Shown here piece by piece: positions 25,033-32,746 of a stretch of DNA of 64,000 bases. Each line of letters opens with the position of its first letter. The stretch's first letter is position 1. Source of the stretch: CATQHW01 sp965215345 (GTDB lineage: Bacteria > Spirochaetota > Spirochaetia > SZUA-6 > Bin103); the NCBI GenBank assembly GCA_965215345.1, contig CBDCDL010000002.1, positions 1,054,001 to 1,118,000 on the forward strand. The letters run 5' to 3'. The position numbers and the translations under genes are program-made. The notes under the pieces were generated by a model. It had not been told where the DNA came from. It saw only the letters and a list, made by a program, of their open reading frames with translations, and did no database searches.

Positions 25033-26012
25033 GCGCGCCGGTCGGCAGCCGCGTCGGCCTCGGCACGTGGGCGATCGGCGGCCCCGGCTGGCGGGGCGGC
25101 TGGGGGGCGCAGGCGGACGCCGACTCGCTGGCCACCATCCACGCCTCCCTGGACTGCGGCGTCGACTGGCTGGACACCGCCCCGCTGTACGGCCGCGGCC
25201 ACGCCGAGGAGCTGATCGGCCGCGCGCTCGCCGAGCGCTCCGGCGCCGGCCGCGGCGTGCGTCTGGCAACGAAGTGCGGGTGGCCGTGGGTGGGCCGGCG
25301 CGCCCGTCCGTTCGCACGGCTCACGGCCGCCAGCATCCGCGGCGAGCTGGAGCAGAGCCTGCGCCGCCTGCGCGCCGAGCGCGTGGACCTCTACCAGATC
25401 CACCACCCGCGCCCGCCCGAGCAGCTTGCGGAAGGGTGGGAGGAGCTGGCCCGCCTGCGCGAGCGGGGCCTGGTCGGCGCTTGCGGGGTGTGCAACGCCG
25501 GTGTGGCCGACCTCGACCGGCTGCGCGCCATCGCACCCGTTGAGGCGCTGCAGGTGCCCTACAGCCTGCTGCTGCGGCAGGCGGAGGCTGACCTCCTCCC
25601 CTATTGCCGCCGCCACGGCATCCCGGTGCTGGCCGCAAGCCCCCTGCACGGCGGCATGCTGGCCGGCGGCTTCGGCCGCGCGCGGGTGGCGCGGCTGCCC
25701 GGCGACGACTGGCGGCGCGGCCATCGCGACTTCACCGAGCCGCGGCTCACCGTCTACCTGCGGGCCGTCGAGCGCCTGCGCGCGGCGGCCGCCGGGCGGC
25801 CCCTGGCCTGGCTGGCGCTGGGCTGGCTGCTCGCCCAGCCGGGCGTGCACGCGGCCATCCTGGGCGCGCGCAACCCGCGCCAGGTGGCCGAGGCGCTCAC
25901 CCATTGGCCCAGGCTGGATGCGGCGGAGGCGGCCCGCCTCGGCGCCGCAGCGGCGTCCCCCCGTGGCGGGACTTTCCAAGCAACAGGACCATGGCACATG
26001 GTCCTGTCATGA
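25029..26012 (+). CDS. Aldo/keto reductase
   Basis: A 327-residue NADPH-dependent aldo/keto reductase, coupled to recD2 by an ATGA overlap at 25029. The catalytic tetrad regions are visible: Asp and Tyr in DWLDTAPLYGRGHAE, Lys in RLATKCGW, and His in LYQIHHPRPPEQ. The C-terminal cofactor region is HAAILGARNPRQVAEAL. The family reduces carbonyls of sugars, steroids and aldehydes; the substrate is open. Its final codons carry the inverted repeat that precedes the antitoxin gene, and its stop overlaps that gene's ATG (26009-26012). Confidence 0.85.
   Translation: MSAPVGSRVGLGTWAIGGPGWRGGWGAQADADSLATIHASLDCGVDWLDTAPLYGRGHAEELIGRALAERSGAGRGVRLATKCGWPWVGRRARPFARLTAASIRGELEQSLRRLRAERVDLYQIHHPRPPEQLAEGWEELARLRERGLVGACGVCNAGVADLDRLRAIAPVEALQVPYSLLLRQAEADLLPYCRRHGIPVLAASPLHGGMLAGGFGRARVARLPGDDWRRGHRDFTEPRLTVYLRAVERLRAAAAGRPLAWLALGWLLAQPGVHAAILGARNPRQVAEALTHWPRLDAAEAARLGAAAASPRGGTFQATGPWHMVLS
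25983..26007. promoter_or_regulatory. 11-bp inverted repeat before the Phd-like antitoxin gene
   Basis: Arms ACAGGACCATG (25983-25993) and CATGGTCCTGT (25997-26007) are perfect complements around GCA. The repeat lies inside the 3' end of the aldo/keto reductase gene, one base before the antitoxin ATG at 26009. Toxin-antitoxin operons are usually repressed by their own antitoxin at such palindromes, so this is a candidate operator. Confidence 0.55.
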
Positions 26013-26236
26013 CAACCGTTTCCAAGTCCCAGTTCAAGCCGCGGGCGTTCGAGTATTTCCGCAGGGTCCAGGAGCGACGCGAGACGCTCGTCATCACCGA
26101 GCGCGGCGCGCCGGTCCTCAAGATCATGCCGTTCAGCGAAGACGACGATGCGGATCTCGCGGCCCTGCGCGGGTCGGTGCTGCGCTATGACGATCCGCTG
26201 GAGCCGGTCGACGTACCCTGGGGGTCCGCCCGTTGA
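26009..26236 (+). CDS. Phd/YefM-type antitoxin
   Basis: A 75-residue protein with the Phd/YefM N-terminal fold: TVSKSQFKPRAFEYFRRVQE then ETLVITERGAPVLKIMPF, where the beta strand and Gly-x-Pro turn are typical. The C-terminal acidic part (EDDDADLAALRGSV) would wrap the toxin. An in-frame ATG at 25991 lies inside the palindrome; ATG 26009, overlapping the previous stop, is preferred. Its stop overlaps the TTG start of the PIN toxin by three bases. Confidence 0.75.
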   Translation: MTTVSKSQFKPRAFEYFRRVQERRETLVITERGAPVLKIMPFSEDDDADLAALRGSVLRYDDPLEPVDVPWGSAR

Positions 26237-26625
26237 TCCTGCTGGACACGCACGCCTGGATCTGGCACCTCAGCGATCCGTCACTGCTCTCGGCGGCGGC
26301 CCGTGACGCGATCGCCGACGCCCGCCGTGACCGCGCCGCCCACGTCTCGTCGATCAGCGTGTGGGAACTGTTCATGCTGACGAAGAAGGGCCGGCTGCAC
26401 CTCGCCATCGCGCCGGATGCCTTTCTGCACCGGGCGGAACGCCTGTCCTACCTGCGATTCACCGCCGTGGACATCGGTGTGGCACGCCGCTCGGTGCAAC
26501 TCCCCGACCTTCACGACGATCCGGCGGACCGCCTGATTCTGGCGACCGCGCAGCAACTCGGCTGCCCGGTCGTGAGCAAGGACCGCCGCTTCTCGGCCTA
26601 TCCCGACGCCGAGGTCATCTGGTAG
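26233..26625 (+). CDS. PIN-domain toxin (VapC-type)
   Basis: A 130-residue PIN-domain ribonuclease starting at TTG 26233. Acidic residues for Mg2+ are in LLDTHAWIWHL (Asp), VSSISVWELFML (Glu), and DPADRLILATAQ (Asp), with VVSKDRRFSAYPDAEVI at the end. VapC toxins cut tRNA or rRNA and are neutralised by the small protein encoded just upstream. Translation is coupled through a TTGA overlap. The last 11 bases overlap the convergent YpdA-like gene. Confidence 0.82.
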   Translation: MILLDTHAWIWHLSDPSLLSAAARDAIADARRDRAAHVSSISVWELFMLTKKGRLHLAIAPDAFLHRAERLSYLRFTAVDIGVARRSVQLPDLHDDPADRLILATAQQLGCPVVSKDRRFSAYPDAEVIW

Positions 26626-27652
26626 CGCCGGCGGCGGGAGCGGTGAGGGTCCCGACGATCTTCTCGCCGTCGAAGCGCGCGGTCTCTATGAAGATGCTGC
26701 CTGCCCGGTCGCCCGCGCATACCGAGCCGCATACGAACACGCCCGGCACGTCGGTCTGGCAGGTGTCGGGGTCGTAACGCGGCGTCCGGTCCGGCCCCTC
26801 CAGGGTGACGCCGACCCCCTCCAGCAGGCTCAGGTCGGGGCGGTAGCCGATCTGCACGATCACGGCGTCGTTGGCGACCTCCTGCGACCGGCCGTTCCGG
26901 CGCACGGTGATCGACCCCTCGTCGATGCGCTCGACGGTCGCCGACGGCAGCCAGCCGATCTCGCCGCGCGCGATGCGGTTCTCCAGCTCCGGCAGGACCC
27001 AGTACTTGGTCTGCATCCGCTCCCCCCGGTGGACCAGGGTGACGCGCGCGCCGGCCCGCTGCAGCTCCAGCGCCGCTTCCGCCGCGGCGCTGCGGCCGCC
27101 GACGACGGCCACGTCGCGGTCGTAGTAGGGGTGGCCCTCGTCGAAGCGATGCACGACCTTGGGCAGCTCCGCGCCCGGGACCCCCAGCCGCCGCGGCCAG
27201 TCGAAGAAGCCGGTGGCCACCACCACGGCGCGCGCGGCCGAGAGCCGGGTCCGCGAGCCGCGCACCGAGGTGACCACGAATCCTCCGGCGCCGCCGGCCT
27301 CGCCCCGCTCCAGCGCGACCACCGGCTCGTACTGCCGCACGCGCACGGCGAAGCGCTCGGCCACGCGCCGGTAGTACTCGACCGTCTCCGCCCGCGACGG
27401 CTTGCGCGCCAGCGTCGCGAACGGCATCCGCGCCAGCTCCAGGCGCTCCGGCGAGGAGAAGAACACCATGTTGCGCGGAAAGTGGAAGATCGAGTTGACC
27501 AGGCAGCCCTTCTCCAGCAGCACGTAGTCCAGGCCGGCCGCCTCCGCCTGGATCGCGCAGGCCAGCCCCGCCGGGCCCGCGCCGATGATGACCAGGTCGT
27601 GCCTGGCGCGATCGCCGCCTCGATCGCCAATGTGATGGTGCGTGTCTGACAT
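26615..27652 (-). CDS. ypdA: FAD-dependent thiol reductase, YpdA-like
   Basis: A 345-residue flavoprotein disulfide reductase-like enzyme. The FAD-binding motif is LVIIGAGPAGLACAIQAEAAG and the NAD(P) motif is VAVVGGRSAAAEAALEL; PGVFVCGSVCAGDRAGSIFIE near the end closes the FAD site. The FNSIFHFPRNM-like stretch (here LVNSIFHFPRNMVFFSSPE) is characteristic of YpdA, the putative bacillithiol disulfide reductase; whether this organism makes bacillithiol is unknown. Its ATG (27650-27652) overlaps the GTG of the divergent mutY gene by 11 bases, so each gene's promoter must lie inside the other. Confidence 0.75.
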   Translation of the reverse strand: MSDTHHHIGDRGGDRARHDLVIIGAGPAGLACAIQAEAAGLDYVLLEKGCLVNSIFHFPRNMVFFSSPERLELARMPFATLARKPSRAETVEYYRRVAERFAVRVRQYEPVVALERGEAGGAGGFVVTSVRGSRTRLSAARAVVVATGFFDWPRRLGVPGAELPKVVHRFDEGHPYYDRDVAVVGGRSAAAEAALELQRAGARVTLVHRGERMQTKYWVLPELENRIARGEIGWLPSATVERIDEGSITVRRNGRSQEVANDAVIVQIGYRPDLSLLEGVGVTLEGPDRTPRYDPDTCQTDVPGVFVCGSVCAGDRAGSIFIETARFDGEKIVGTLTAPAAGATR

Positions 27653-28487
27653 CGCTCGCTTCCGCCGCCGCGTACTGGACCACTACCGCCGTCACGGCCG
27701 CCGGTTCCCCTGGCGGCAGACGCGCGACCCGTATCGGATCCTGGTTTCCGAGTTCATGCTACAGCAGACGCAGACGGCGCGCGTGCTGCGGCACTACGAG
27801 CCGTTCGTGGCGCGCTTCCCCGACGCGCACGCGCTGGCCGCCGCCGACCGCGGCGACGTGCTGGCGCTGTGGAGCGGCCTTGGCTACAACCGGCGCGCCG
27901 TGGCCCTGCACCGTGCCGCCGCGCTCATCGCCTTCCGCTTCGGCGGCGAGGTGCCGAACGGCGAACAGGAGTTGCGCTCGCTGCCCGGCGTCGGGCCGGC
28001 CACGGCCGGGGCGGTGCGGGCCTTCGGCTTCGGCCTGCCGGCCGTGTTCGTGGAGACGAACATCCGCCGCGCCGTGCTGCACGAGCTGTTCCCGGACCGC
28101 GAGGCGGTCAGCGACCGCGAGCTGCTGCCGGTGCTGGAGCGGGCGCTCGACCGCGCCGATCCGCGCACCTGGTACCAGGCGCTGATGGACTACGGCGCCG
28201 CCCTGGGGCGCAACGGCCCCAACCCCAACCGCCGTTCTGCCCACTACACGCGCCAGAGCCGCTTCGACGGCTCCAACCGCCAGCAGCGTGGTCTGATCCT
28301 GCGCGTGCTGGCCGCGCGCGGCCCCCTTTCCTGCAACGAGCTGGCTGCCGCGATCGGCGCCGACGACCGCGCCGGCCGCGAGCGGGCGCTGCGAAACCTG
28401 CGGAGGATGGCGGACGAGGGCTTCCTCGACATGACCGGAGGCATCGTCGCGCTGGAGAGTGGCCGGGAGGACGCACAGACGCGGTAG
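27642..28487 (+). CDS. mutY: MutY-like A/G-specific DNA glycosylase lacking the Fe-S cluster
   Basis: A 281-residue helix-hairpin-helix DNA glycosylase starting at GTG 27642. It has FPWRQTRDPYRILVSEFMLQ with Glu-37 as in MutY, ALWSGLGYNRRAVALH, and the hairpin LPGVGPATAGAVRAFGFG. The catalytic Asp-138 of MutY is replaced by Glu (FVETNIRR, E138 by direct count). The four-cysteine cluster loop is missing, and a HYTRQSRFDGSNRQQRG stretch stands in its place. A winged-helix-like tail replaces the NUDIX-type domain. This is a recognised but little-studied variant; activity is inferred. The stop codon lies in a 10-bp tandem repeat. Confidence 0.75.
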   Translation: MSDIARFRRRVLDHYRRHGRRFPWRQTRDPYRILVSEFMLQQTQTARVLRHYEPFVARFPDAHALAAADRGDVLALWSGLGYNRRAVALHRAAALIAFRFGGEVPNGEQELRSLPGVGPATAGAVRAFGFGLPAVFVETNIRRAVLHELFPDREAVSDRELLPVLERALDRADPRTWYQALMDYGAALGRNGPNPNRRSAHYTRQSRFDGSNRQQRGLILRVLAARGPLSCNELAAAIGADDRAGRERALRNLRRMADEGFLDMTGGIVALESGREDAQTR

Positions 28488-28501
28488 ATTTCGGTAGATT
28501 T
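28482..28501. repeat. 10-bp tandem duplication across the mutY stop
   Basis: CGGTAGATTT occurs twice in succession (28482-28491, 28492-28501). The first copy contains the TAG stop of mutY (28485-28487). Confidence 0.7.
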
Positions 28502-28516
28502 CGCGAGTGCCCCGTT

Positions 28517-28598
28517 GCCTCAACCAGCTCGCGCTGAGGGCCAAGCTCCGGACCGGACCCTCAGGTCCGGCTCCTTCGGTCGGATTCCTGGATGAGGC
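28517..28598 (+). ncRNA. Possible structured RNA upstream of nrdA
   Basis: GCCTCA (28517-28522) and TGAGGC (28593-28598) could close an 82-base structure. Inside are a small CAGC/GCTG hairpin (about 28524-28535) and a perfect 7-bp hairpin CCGGACC-CTCA-GGTCCGG (28553-28570). This suggests a multi-branch fold in the gap between mutY and nrdA. It is not a tRNA, as no T-loop consensus is present, and it does not match riboswitches I know. It might also be just a GC-rich intergenic hairpin. Confidence 0.3.
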
Positions 28599-28663
28599 AC
28601 GCCTTCGGCAGGGTTGGATTCCTGGTGAGCAGGTGAACAATGCGCTGCGTGAATAAGCCCGAG

Positions 28664-28673
28664 ATGGTATGAT
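28664..28673 (+). promoter_or_regulatory. Extended -10 promoter candidate for nrdA
   Basis: ATGGTATGAT ends in a good -10 box (TATGAT, 28668-28673) preceded by the TGN extension. No matching -35 is seen at 17 bases. Transcription would start near 28680, just before the small leader frame. Confidence 0.35.
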
Positions 28674-28706
28674 GCTGGTGATCCTGTCCCATGCAAGAAG
28701 GTGATC

Positions 28707-28772
28707 ATGTCCGCGCCGACTCCTCACGTCCGCCGCTTTGGCAAGACCAAGACCGGTTGGGTGATCGTGTGA
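28707..28772 (+). CDS. Possible 21-residue leader peptide before nrdA
   Basis: A small frame from ATG 28707 to TGA 28770-28772, preceded by AGAAGG six to eight bases upstream. It encodes a basic peptide ending in GKTKTGWVIV. It lies 19 bases before the nrdA start. It may be a regulatory leader peptide or chance; there is no known family. Confidence 0.3.
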   Translation: MSAPTPHVRRFGKTKTGWVIV

Positions 28773-28791
28773 GACGACAGGGGAGGTGGCC

Positions 28792-31605
28792 TTGGCCGAA
28801 CTGAAGGTCATCAAGCGCACCGGCGAAGTCGTGGGCTTCGACCAGGAGCGGATCGCCACCGCCATCAGCAAGGCGGTGCGCGCGACCGGAGAGCCACACA
28901 TCAGCGCCGTGCTCGGCGCCGGCGCGTTCGGCAACGGCAAGCTGCACGACCTGCTCACGGACGTCACGACCGAGATCGACGACCGCTTCGTGGAGCTGTA
29001 TCCGAACGTCGAGAACATCCAGGACATCGTCGAGAAGCACTTGGTCAAGCACGGGCTGTACGAAGTCGCCAAGCGCTACATCCTGTACCGCGCCGAGCAC
29101 CAGAAGGCGCGCGAGGAGCGCAAGGACAAGGTGGCCGAGCGCTCGCTGCTCGGCAAGCTCACCGTGGTCAAGCGCGACGGCCGCGCGGTGCTGTTCGACA
29201 TCTCGGAGATCCAGGAAGCGATCCAGGAGTGCACGCACGGCTTCGACGGCGAGATCGACGTCGAGCTGATCGCCCGCGAGACGGTGCGCAACGTCTTCGA
29301 CGGCATCTCCACCGCCGACATCGACCGGGCGGTGCTGCTGGCCGCCTCCTCGTTCATCGAGCGCGACCCCGCCTACGCCAAGGTGGCCGCGCGGCTGTTC
29401 CTGCGCCGCATCTACCGGGAGGTGATCGGCGTCGCCCGCAGCCACGAAGACGGCTACCGGCAGGCGTTCGTGCGCGGCATCCGCCGCGGCGTCGAGCAGG
29501 GCCTGTTCGACGAGCGCCTCCTGGAGTTCAACCTGGGCCGGCTGGCCGAGTCGCTCGATACCGCGCGCGACGACCTGCTCAACTTCATGGGCGTGCAGAC
29601 CCTGCACGAGCGCTACTTCGCCCGCGCCGGCGATGCGCTGCTGGAGACGCCGCAGGCGTTCTGGATGCGCGTGGCGATGGGGCTGGCCGTGCTGGAGGAG
29701 GACCGCGACGAGCGCGCCGTGGCCTTCTACCAGGCGATCTCCTCCCTGCGCTTCGTGCCGTCGACGCCCACGCTGTTCCATTCCGGCACCGCCCGCCCGC
29801 AGCTCTCCTCCTGCTTCCTGACCACGGTGGAGGACGACCTGGAGCACATCTTCAAGTCGTTCGCGGACAACGCGCAGCTTTCCAAGTGGTCGGGCGGCCT
29901 CGGCAACGACTGGTCGTCGATCCGCGGCACCGGCGCCCACATCAAGAGCACCAACGTGGAAAGCCAGGGCGTGATCCCGTTCCTGAAGATCGCCAGCGAC
30001 GTGACCCTGGCGATCAACCGCTCCGGCAAGCGACGGGGGGCCACCTGCGCCTACCTGGAGACCTGGCACCTGGACATCGAGGATTTCCTGGACCTGCGCC
30101 GCAACACCGGCGACGAGCGCCGCCGCACGCACGACATGAACACGGCCAACTGGATCCCGGACCTGTTCATGAAGCGTGTGGCCGAAGACGCCGAGTGGAC
30201 GCTGTTCTCGCCTGACGAGACCCCGGATCTGCACGACCTGCACGGGCAGGCCTTCGAGCAACGCTACGCCGAGTACGAGCGCAAGGCGCGCGCCGGCCTG
30301 CTGAAGCGGACCCGCACCGTCTCCGCGCTGAAGCTCTGGCGCAAGATGCTGTCGATGCTGTTCGAGACCGGCCACCCCTGGATCACCTTCAAGGACCCGT
30401 CGAACATCCGCTCGCCGCAGGACCACGCCGGCGTCGTGCACAGCTCCAACCTGTGCACGGAAATCACCCTCAACACCTCGCGAGAGGAGACGGCGGTCTG
30501 CAACCTGGGCTCCGTGAACCTGGAGAAGCACGTGGTCGACGGCGTGCTGCAGGCGGATTCGCTGGCCGTCACCGTCGACACCGCGATGCGGATGCTCGAC
30601 AACGTCATCGACGTCTGCTTCTACCCCACCCCGGAGGCGCGCGCGTCCAACCTCCGCCACCGGCCGGTCGGCTTGGGAATGATGGGGTTCGCGGACGCGC
30701 TGTTCAAGCTGGACATCCCGTTCGAGTCGGAGAAGGCGATCGCGTTCGCCGACCGCTCCATGGAGCTGATCGCCCGCAGCGCCATCCTGGGCTCCTCGCG
30801 CCTGGCGGCCGAGCGCGGCCCCTACGACAGCTACCGTGGCTCGAAATGGGAACGCGGCCTGCTGCCGCAGGACACCCTGGACCTGCTGGAGGCCGAGCGC
30901 GGCCTGCCGGTCGAGGTGGAGCGCGGCGGCGATCTGGACTGGAAGCCGGTGCGCGAGCACGTGCGGAAGCACGGCATGCGCAACTCCAACACCATGGCGA
31001 TCGCCCCGACGGCGACCATCTCCACCATCTCCGGCTGCTTCCCGTCGATCGAGCCGATCTACCAGAACGTCTACGTGAAGTCGAACATCTCCGGCGAGTT
31101 CACCGTCGCCAACCCCTACCTGGTGGGCGACCTCAAGCAGGCCGGCCTCTGGGACCGGGAGATGTTCGAGCAGTTGAAGTTCCACGACGGCAGCGTGCAG
31201 GCGATCGACGCGATCCCGGCGCCGCTGCGCTCCAAGTACCGGACCGCGTTCGAGGTCGACCCCCTGCACTGCCTGCGCATGACCGCCGCGCGCAGCAAGT
31301 GGATCGACCAGAGCCAGTCGCACAACGTGTTCATGCGCGGCACCTCCGGGCAGGCGCTGAGCGAGATCTACCAGACCGCATGGAAGCTGGGCCTGAAGAC
31401 CACCTACTACCTGCGCACGCTGGCCGCCAGCCAGGTGGAGAAGTCCACCCTGGGCAGCCAGTACGGCTTCACCCAGAAGCGCGCCAACGGCGCGGCGGCC
31501 AACGGGACGCCGGCGCCGGCCGAGCAGGCCGCGGCCGCCGAGCCGCAGAACGGCCAGGACGCCGCGGCCTGCAACCTGGACGAAGACTGCGAGGCCTGCC
31601 AGTAG
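28792..31605 (+). CDS. nrdA: Ribonucleoside-diphosphate reductase, alpha subunit
   Basis: A 937-residue class I large subunit that reduces ribonucleoside diphosphates to deoxy forms. GGGGAGG at 28780-28786 favours TTG 28792 as start (5-base spacing) over GTG 28786, which lies inside that site. Two ATP-cone regions occupy residues about 1-100 and 120-215, so allosteric control may be doubled. Catalytic residues: Cys in SSCFL, SNLCTEI (the thiyl position), the second redox Cys region ETAVCNLGSVNL, NSNTMAIAPTATIS, and the radical-transfer tyrosines in TTYYLRTL. The C-terminus ends in CEACQ, the cysteine pair that re-reduces the active site, after an Ala/Gly-rich linker. It pairs with NrdB downstream. 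Confidence 0.93.
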   Translation: MAELKVIKRTGEVVGFDQERIATAISKAVRATGEPHISAVLGAGAFGNGKLHDLLTDVTTEIDDRFVELYPNVENIQDIVEKHLVKHGLYEVAKRYILYRAEHQKAREERKDKVAERSLLGKLTVVKRDGRAVLFDISEIQEAIQECTHGFDGEIDVELIARETVRNVFDGISTADIDRAVLLAASSFIERDPAYAKVAARLFLRRIYREVIGVARSHEDGYRQAFVRGIRRGVEQGLFDERLLEFNLGRLAESLDTARDDLLNFMGVQTLHERYFARAGDALLETPQAFWMRVAMGLAVLEEDRDERAVAFYQAISSLRFVPSTPTLFHSGTARPQLSSCFLTTVEDDLEHIFKSFADNAQLSKWSGGLGNDWSSIRGTGAHIKSTNVESQGVIPFLKIASDVTLAINRSGKRRGATCAYLETWHLDIEDFLDLRRNTGDERRRTHDMNTANWIPDLFMKRVAEDAEWTLFSPDETPDLHDLHGQAFEQRYAEYERKARAGLLKRTRTVSALKLWRKMLSMLFETGHPWITFKDPSNIRSPQDHAGVVHSSNLCTEITLNTSREETAVCNLGSVNLEKHVVDGVLQADSLAVTVDTAMRMLDNVIDVCFYPTPEARASNLRHRPVGLGMMGFADALFKLDIPFESEKAIAFADRSMELIARSAILGSSRLAAERGPYDSYRGSKWERGLLPQDTLDLLEAERGLPVEVERGGDLDWKPVREHVRKHGMRNSNTMAIAPTATISTISGCFPSIEPIYQNVYVKSNISGEFTVANPYLVGDLKQAGLWDREMFEQLKFHDGSVQAIDAIPAPLRSKYRTAFEVDPLHCLRMTAARSKWIDQSQSHNVFMRGTSGQALSEIYQTAWKLGLKTTYYLRTLAASQVEKSTLGSQYGFTQKRANGAAANGTPAPAEQAAAAEPQNGQDAAACNLDEDCEACQ

Positions 31606-31656
31606 CGCCCCGGGACCGGCGCCTGCGGCGACGGTCCCGGCCCAGCCCCTCCTTGC

Positions 31657-31714
31657 GGCTACGGAGCCCGCGGGTCTTGCCGCTGACGCGGCATTCCCCA
31701 CAGACTCCGTAGCC
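31657..31714 (+). promoter_or_regulatory. 10-bp inverted repeat abutting the nrdB start
   Basis: GGCTACGGAG (31657-31666) and CTCCGTAGCC (31705-31714) are perfect complements 38 bases apart, and the right arm touches the GTG of nrdB (31715). No ribosome site is seen close to the GTG, whereas GGAG is in the left arm. Folding may control nrdB translation relative to nrdA. Confidence 0.45.
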
Positions 31715-32710
31715 GTGGGAATCATCAACAACACCGCCACCGATCCCAACAAGATCCTGCCGCTGCGCTACCAGTGGGCGCGCGGCTACTACAAGGCGGG
31801 GGTGGCCAACAACTGGGTCCCGGAAGAGGTGTCGATGCAGAAGGACGTCGAGCAGTGGAAGGCGCCCGACGTGCTCTCCGACGACGAACGGCGCATGATC
31901 CTCTGGAACCTCGGATTCTTCTCCACCGCCGAGTCGCTGACCGCCAACAACATCGTGCTGGCCGTGTACACGCACGTGACCAACCCGGAGTGCCGCCAGT
32001 ACCTGCTGCGGCAGGCGTTCGAGGAGGCCATCCACACGGACACCTTCATCTACTGCTGCGACAGCCTGGGGCTGGACCCGGACGAGATCTACACCATGTA
32101 CCGGACCATCTCGTCGATCGAGCGCAAGGACTCGATGGTGATCGAGATGACGCGCTCGATCTTCGCGCCCGGCTTCACCACCGCCACCGGGCAGGGGGTG
32201 CGCGACCTGCTGCACGACCTGGTCGGCTACTACGTGATCATGGAGGGCATCTTCTTCTACGCCGGATTCGCGATGATGCTGGCCCTCAAGCGGCAGAACA
32301 AGATGGTGGGGGTCGGCGAGCAGTTCGAGTTCATCATGCGCGACGAGAGCGTGCACCTGGCGTTCGGCTCGGACCTGATCAACACGATCAAGGCCGAGTA
32401 CCCGGACACCTGGACGCCGGCCTTCCAGGACGAGCTGATCGACCTGATCCGGCGCGGCGTGGAGCTGGAGGCCGCCTACGCGCGCGACGCCTGCCCGCGC
32501 GGCCTGCTGGGCATCAACGCCGACCAGTTCGCCGCCTACGTCGAGTACATCGCCGACCGCCGCGTGGAGCGCATCGGCCTGCCCCGGCAGTACGAGCGGG
32601 AGAACCCCTTCCCGTGGATGGCCGGCGCCATCGACCTCAACAAGGAAAAGAACTTCTTCGAGACCCGCGTCACCGAGTACCAGACCGCCGGCTCCCTCAC
32701 CTGGGACTGA
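31715..32710 (+). CDS. nrdB: Ribonucleotide reductase beta subunit, class Ic (Phe-type)
   Basis: A 331-residue ferritin-like radical subunit starting at GTG 31715. All six metal ligands can be read: E73, E104, H107, E177, E211 and H214. The residue four after the first His, which is the radical tyrosine in ordinary R2 proteins, is Phe-111 (EEAIHTDTFIY). Every one of these positions is offset by exactly 16 from the Chlamydia trachomatis R2 ligands (E89, E120, H123, E193, E227, H230) and F127. The first ligand is also Glu rather than Asp. This marks a class Ic enzyme, expected to use a Mn/Fe centre in place of a tyrosyl radical. Works with NrdA. Confidence 0.93.
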   Translation: MGIINNTATDPNKILPLRYQWARGYYKAGVANNWVPEEVSMQKDVEQWKAPDVLSDDERRMILWNLGFFSTAESLTANNIVLAVYTHVTNPECRQYLLRQAFEEAIHTDTFIYCCDSLGLDPDEIYTMYRTISSIERKDSMVIEMTRSIFAPGFTTATGQGVRDLLHDLVGYYVIMEGIFFYAGFAMMLALKRQNKMVGVGEQFEFIMRDESVHLAFGSDLINTIKAEYPDTWTPAFQDELIDLIRRGVELEAAYARDACPRGLLGINADQFAAYVEYIADRRVERIGLPRQYERENPFPWMAGAIDLNKEKNFFETRVTEYQTAGSLTWD

Positions 32711-32713
32711 CCG

Positions 32714-32734
32714 GCGCCCGGTTTCGCCGGGCGC
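32714..32734. terminator. Hairpin between nrdB and the VapC gene
   Basis: GCGCCCGG (32714-32721) and CCGGGCGC (32727-32734) form a perfect 8-bp stem with loop TTTCG, 4 bases after the nrdB stop and before the convergent PIN gene. No T-run follows in either direction, so termination would be stem-driven and perhaps bidirectional. Confidence 0.5.
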
Positions 32735-32746
32735 TCGGCCGGCCGG

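Noticed and set aside
28517..28598. A tRNA gene in the mutY-nrdA gap
   Set aside because: The outer stem and inner hairpins resemble a cloverleaf in outline, but there is no T-loop GTTCGANTC consensus, no proper D-arm and no sensible anticodon loop.
28488..28791. Cobalamin riboswitch or NrdR boxes before nrdA
   Set aside because: Neither the B12-box core nor paired NrdR boxes could be recognised in the leader.
28705..31752. A minus-strand open frame of 1015 codons opposite nrdA
   Set aside because: Shadow of the GC-skewed third codon positions of nrdA; no family motifs, no ribosome site.
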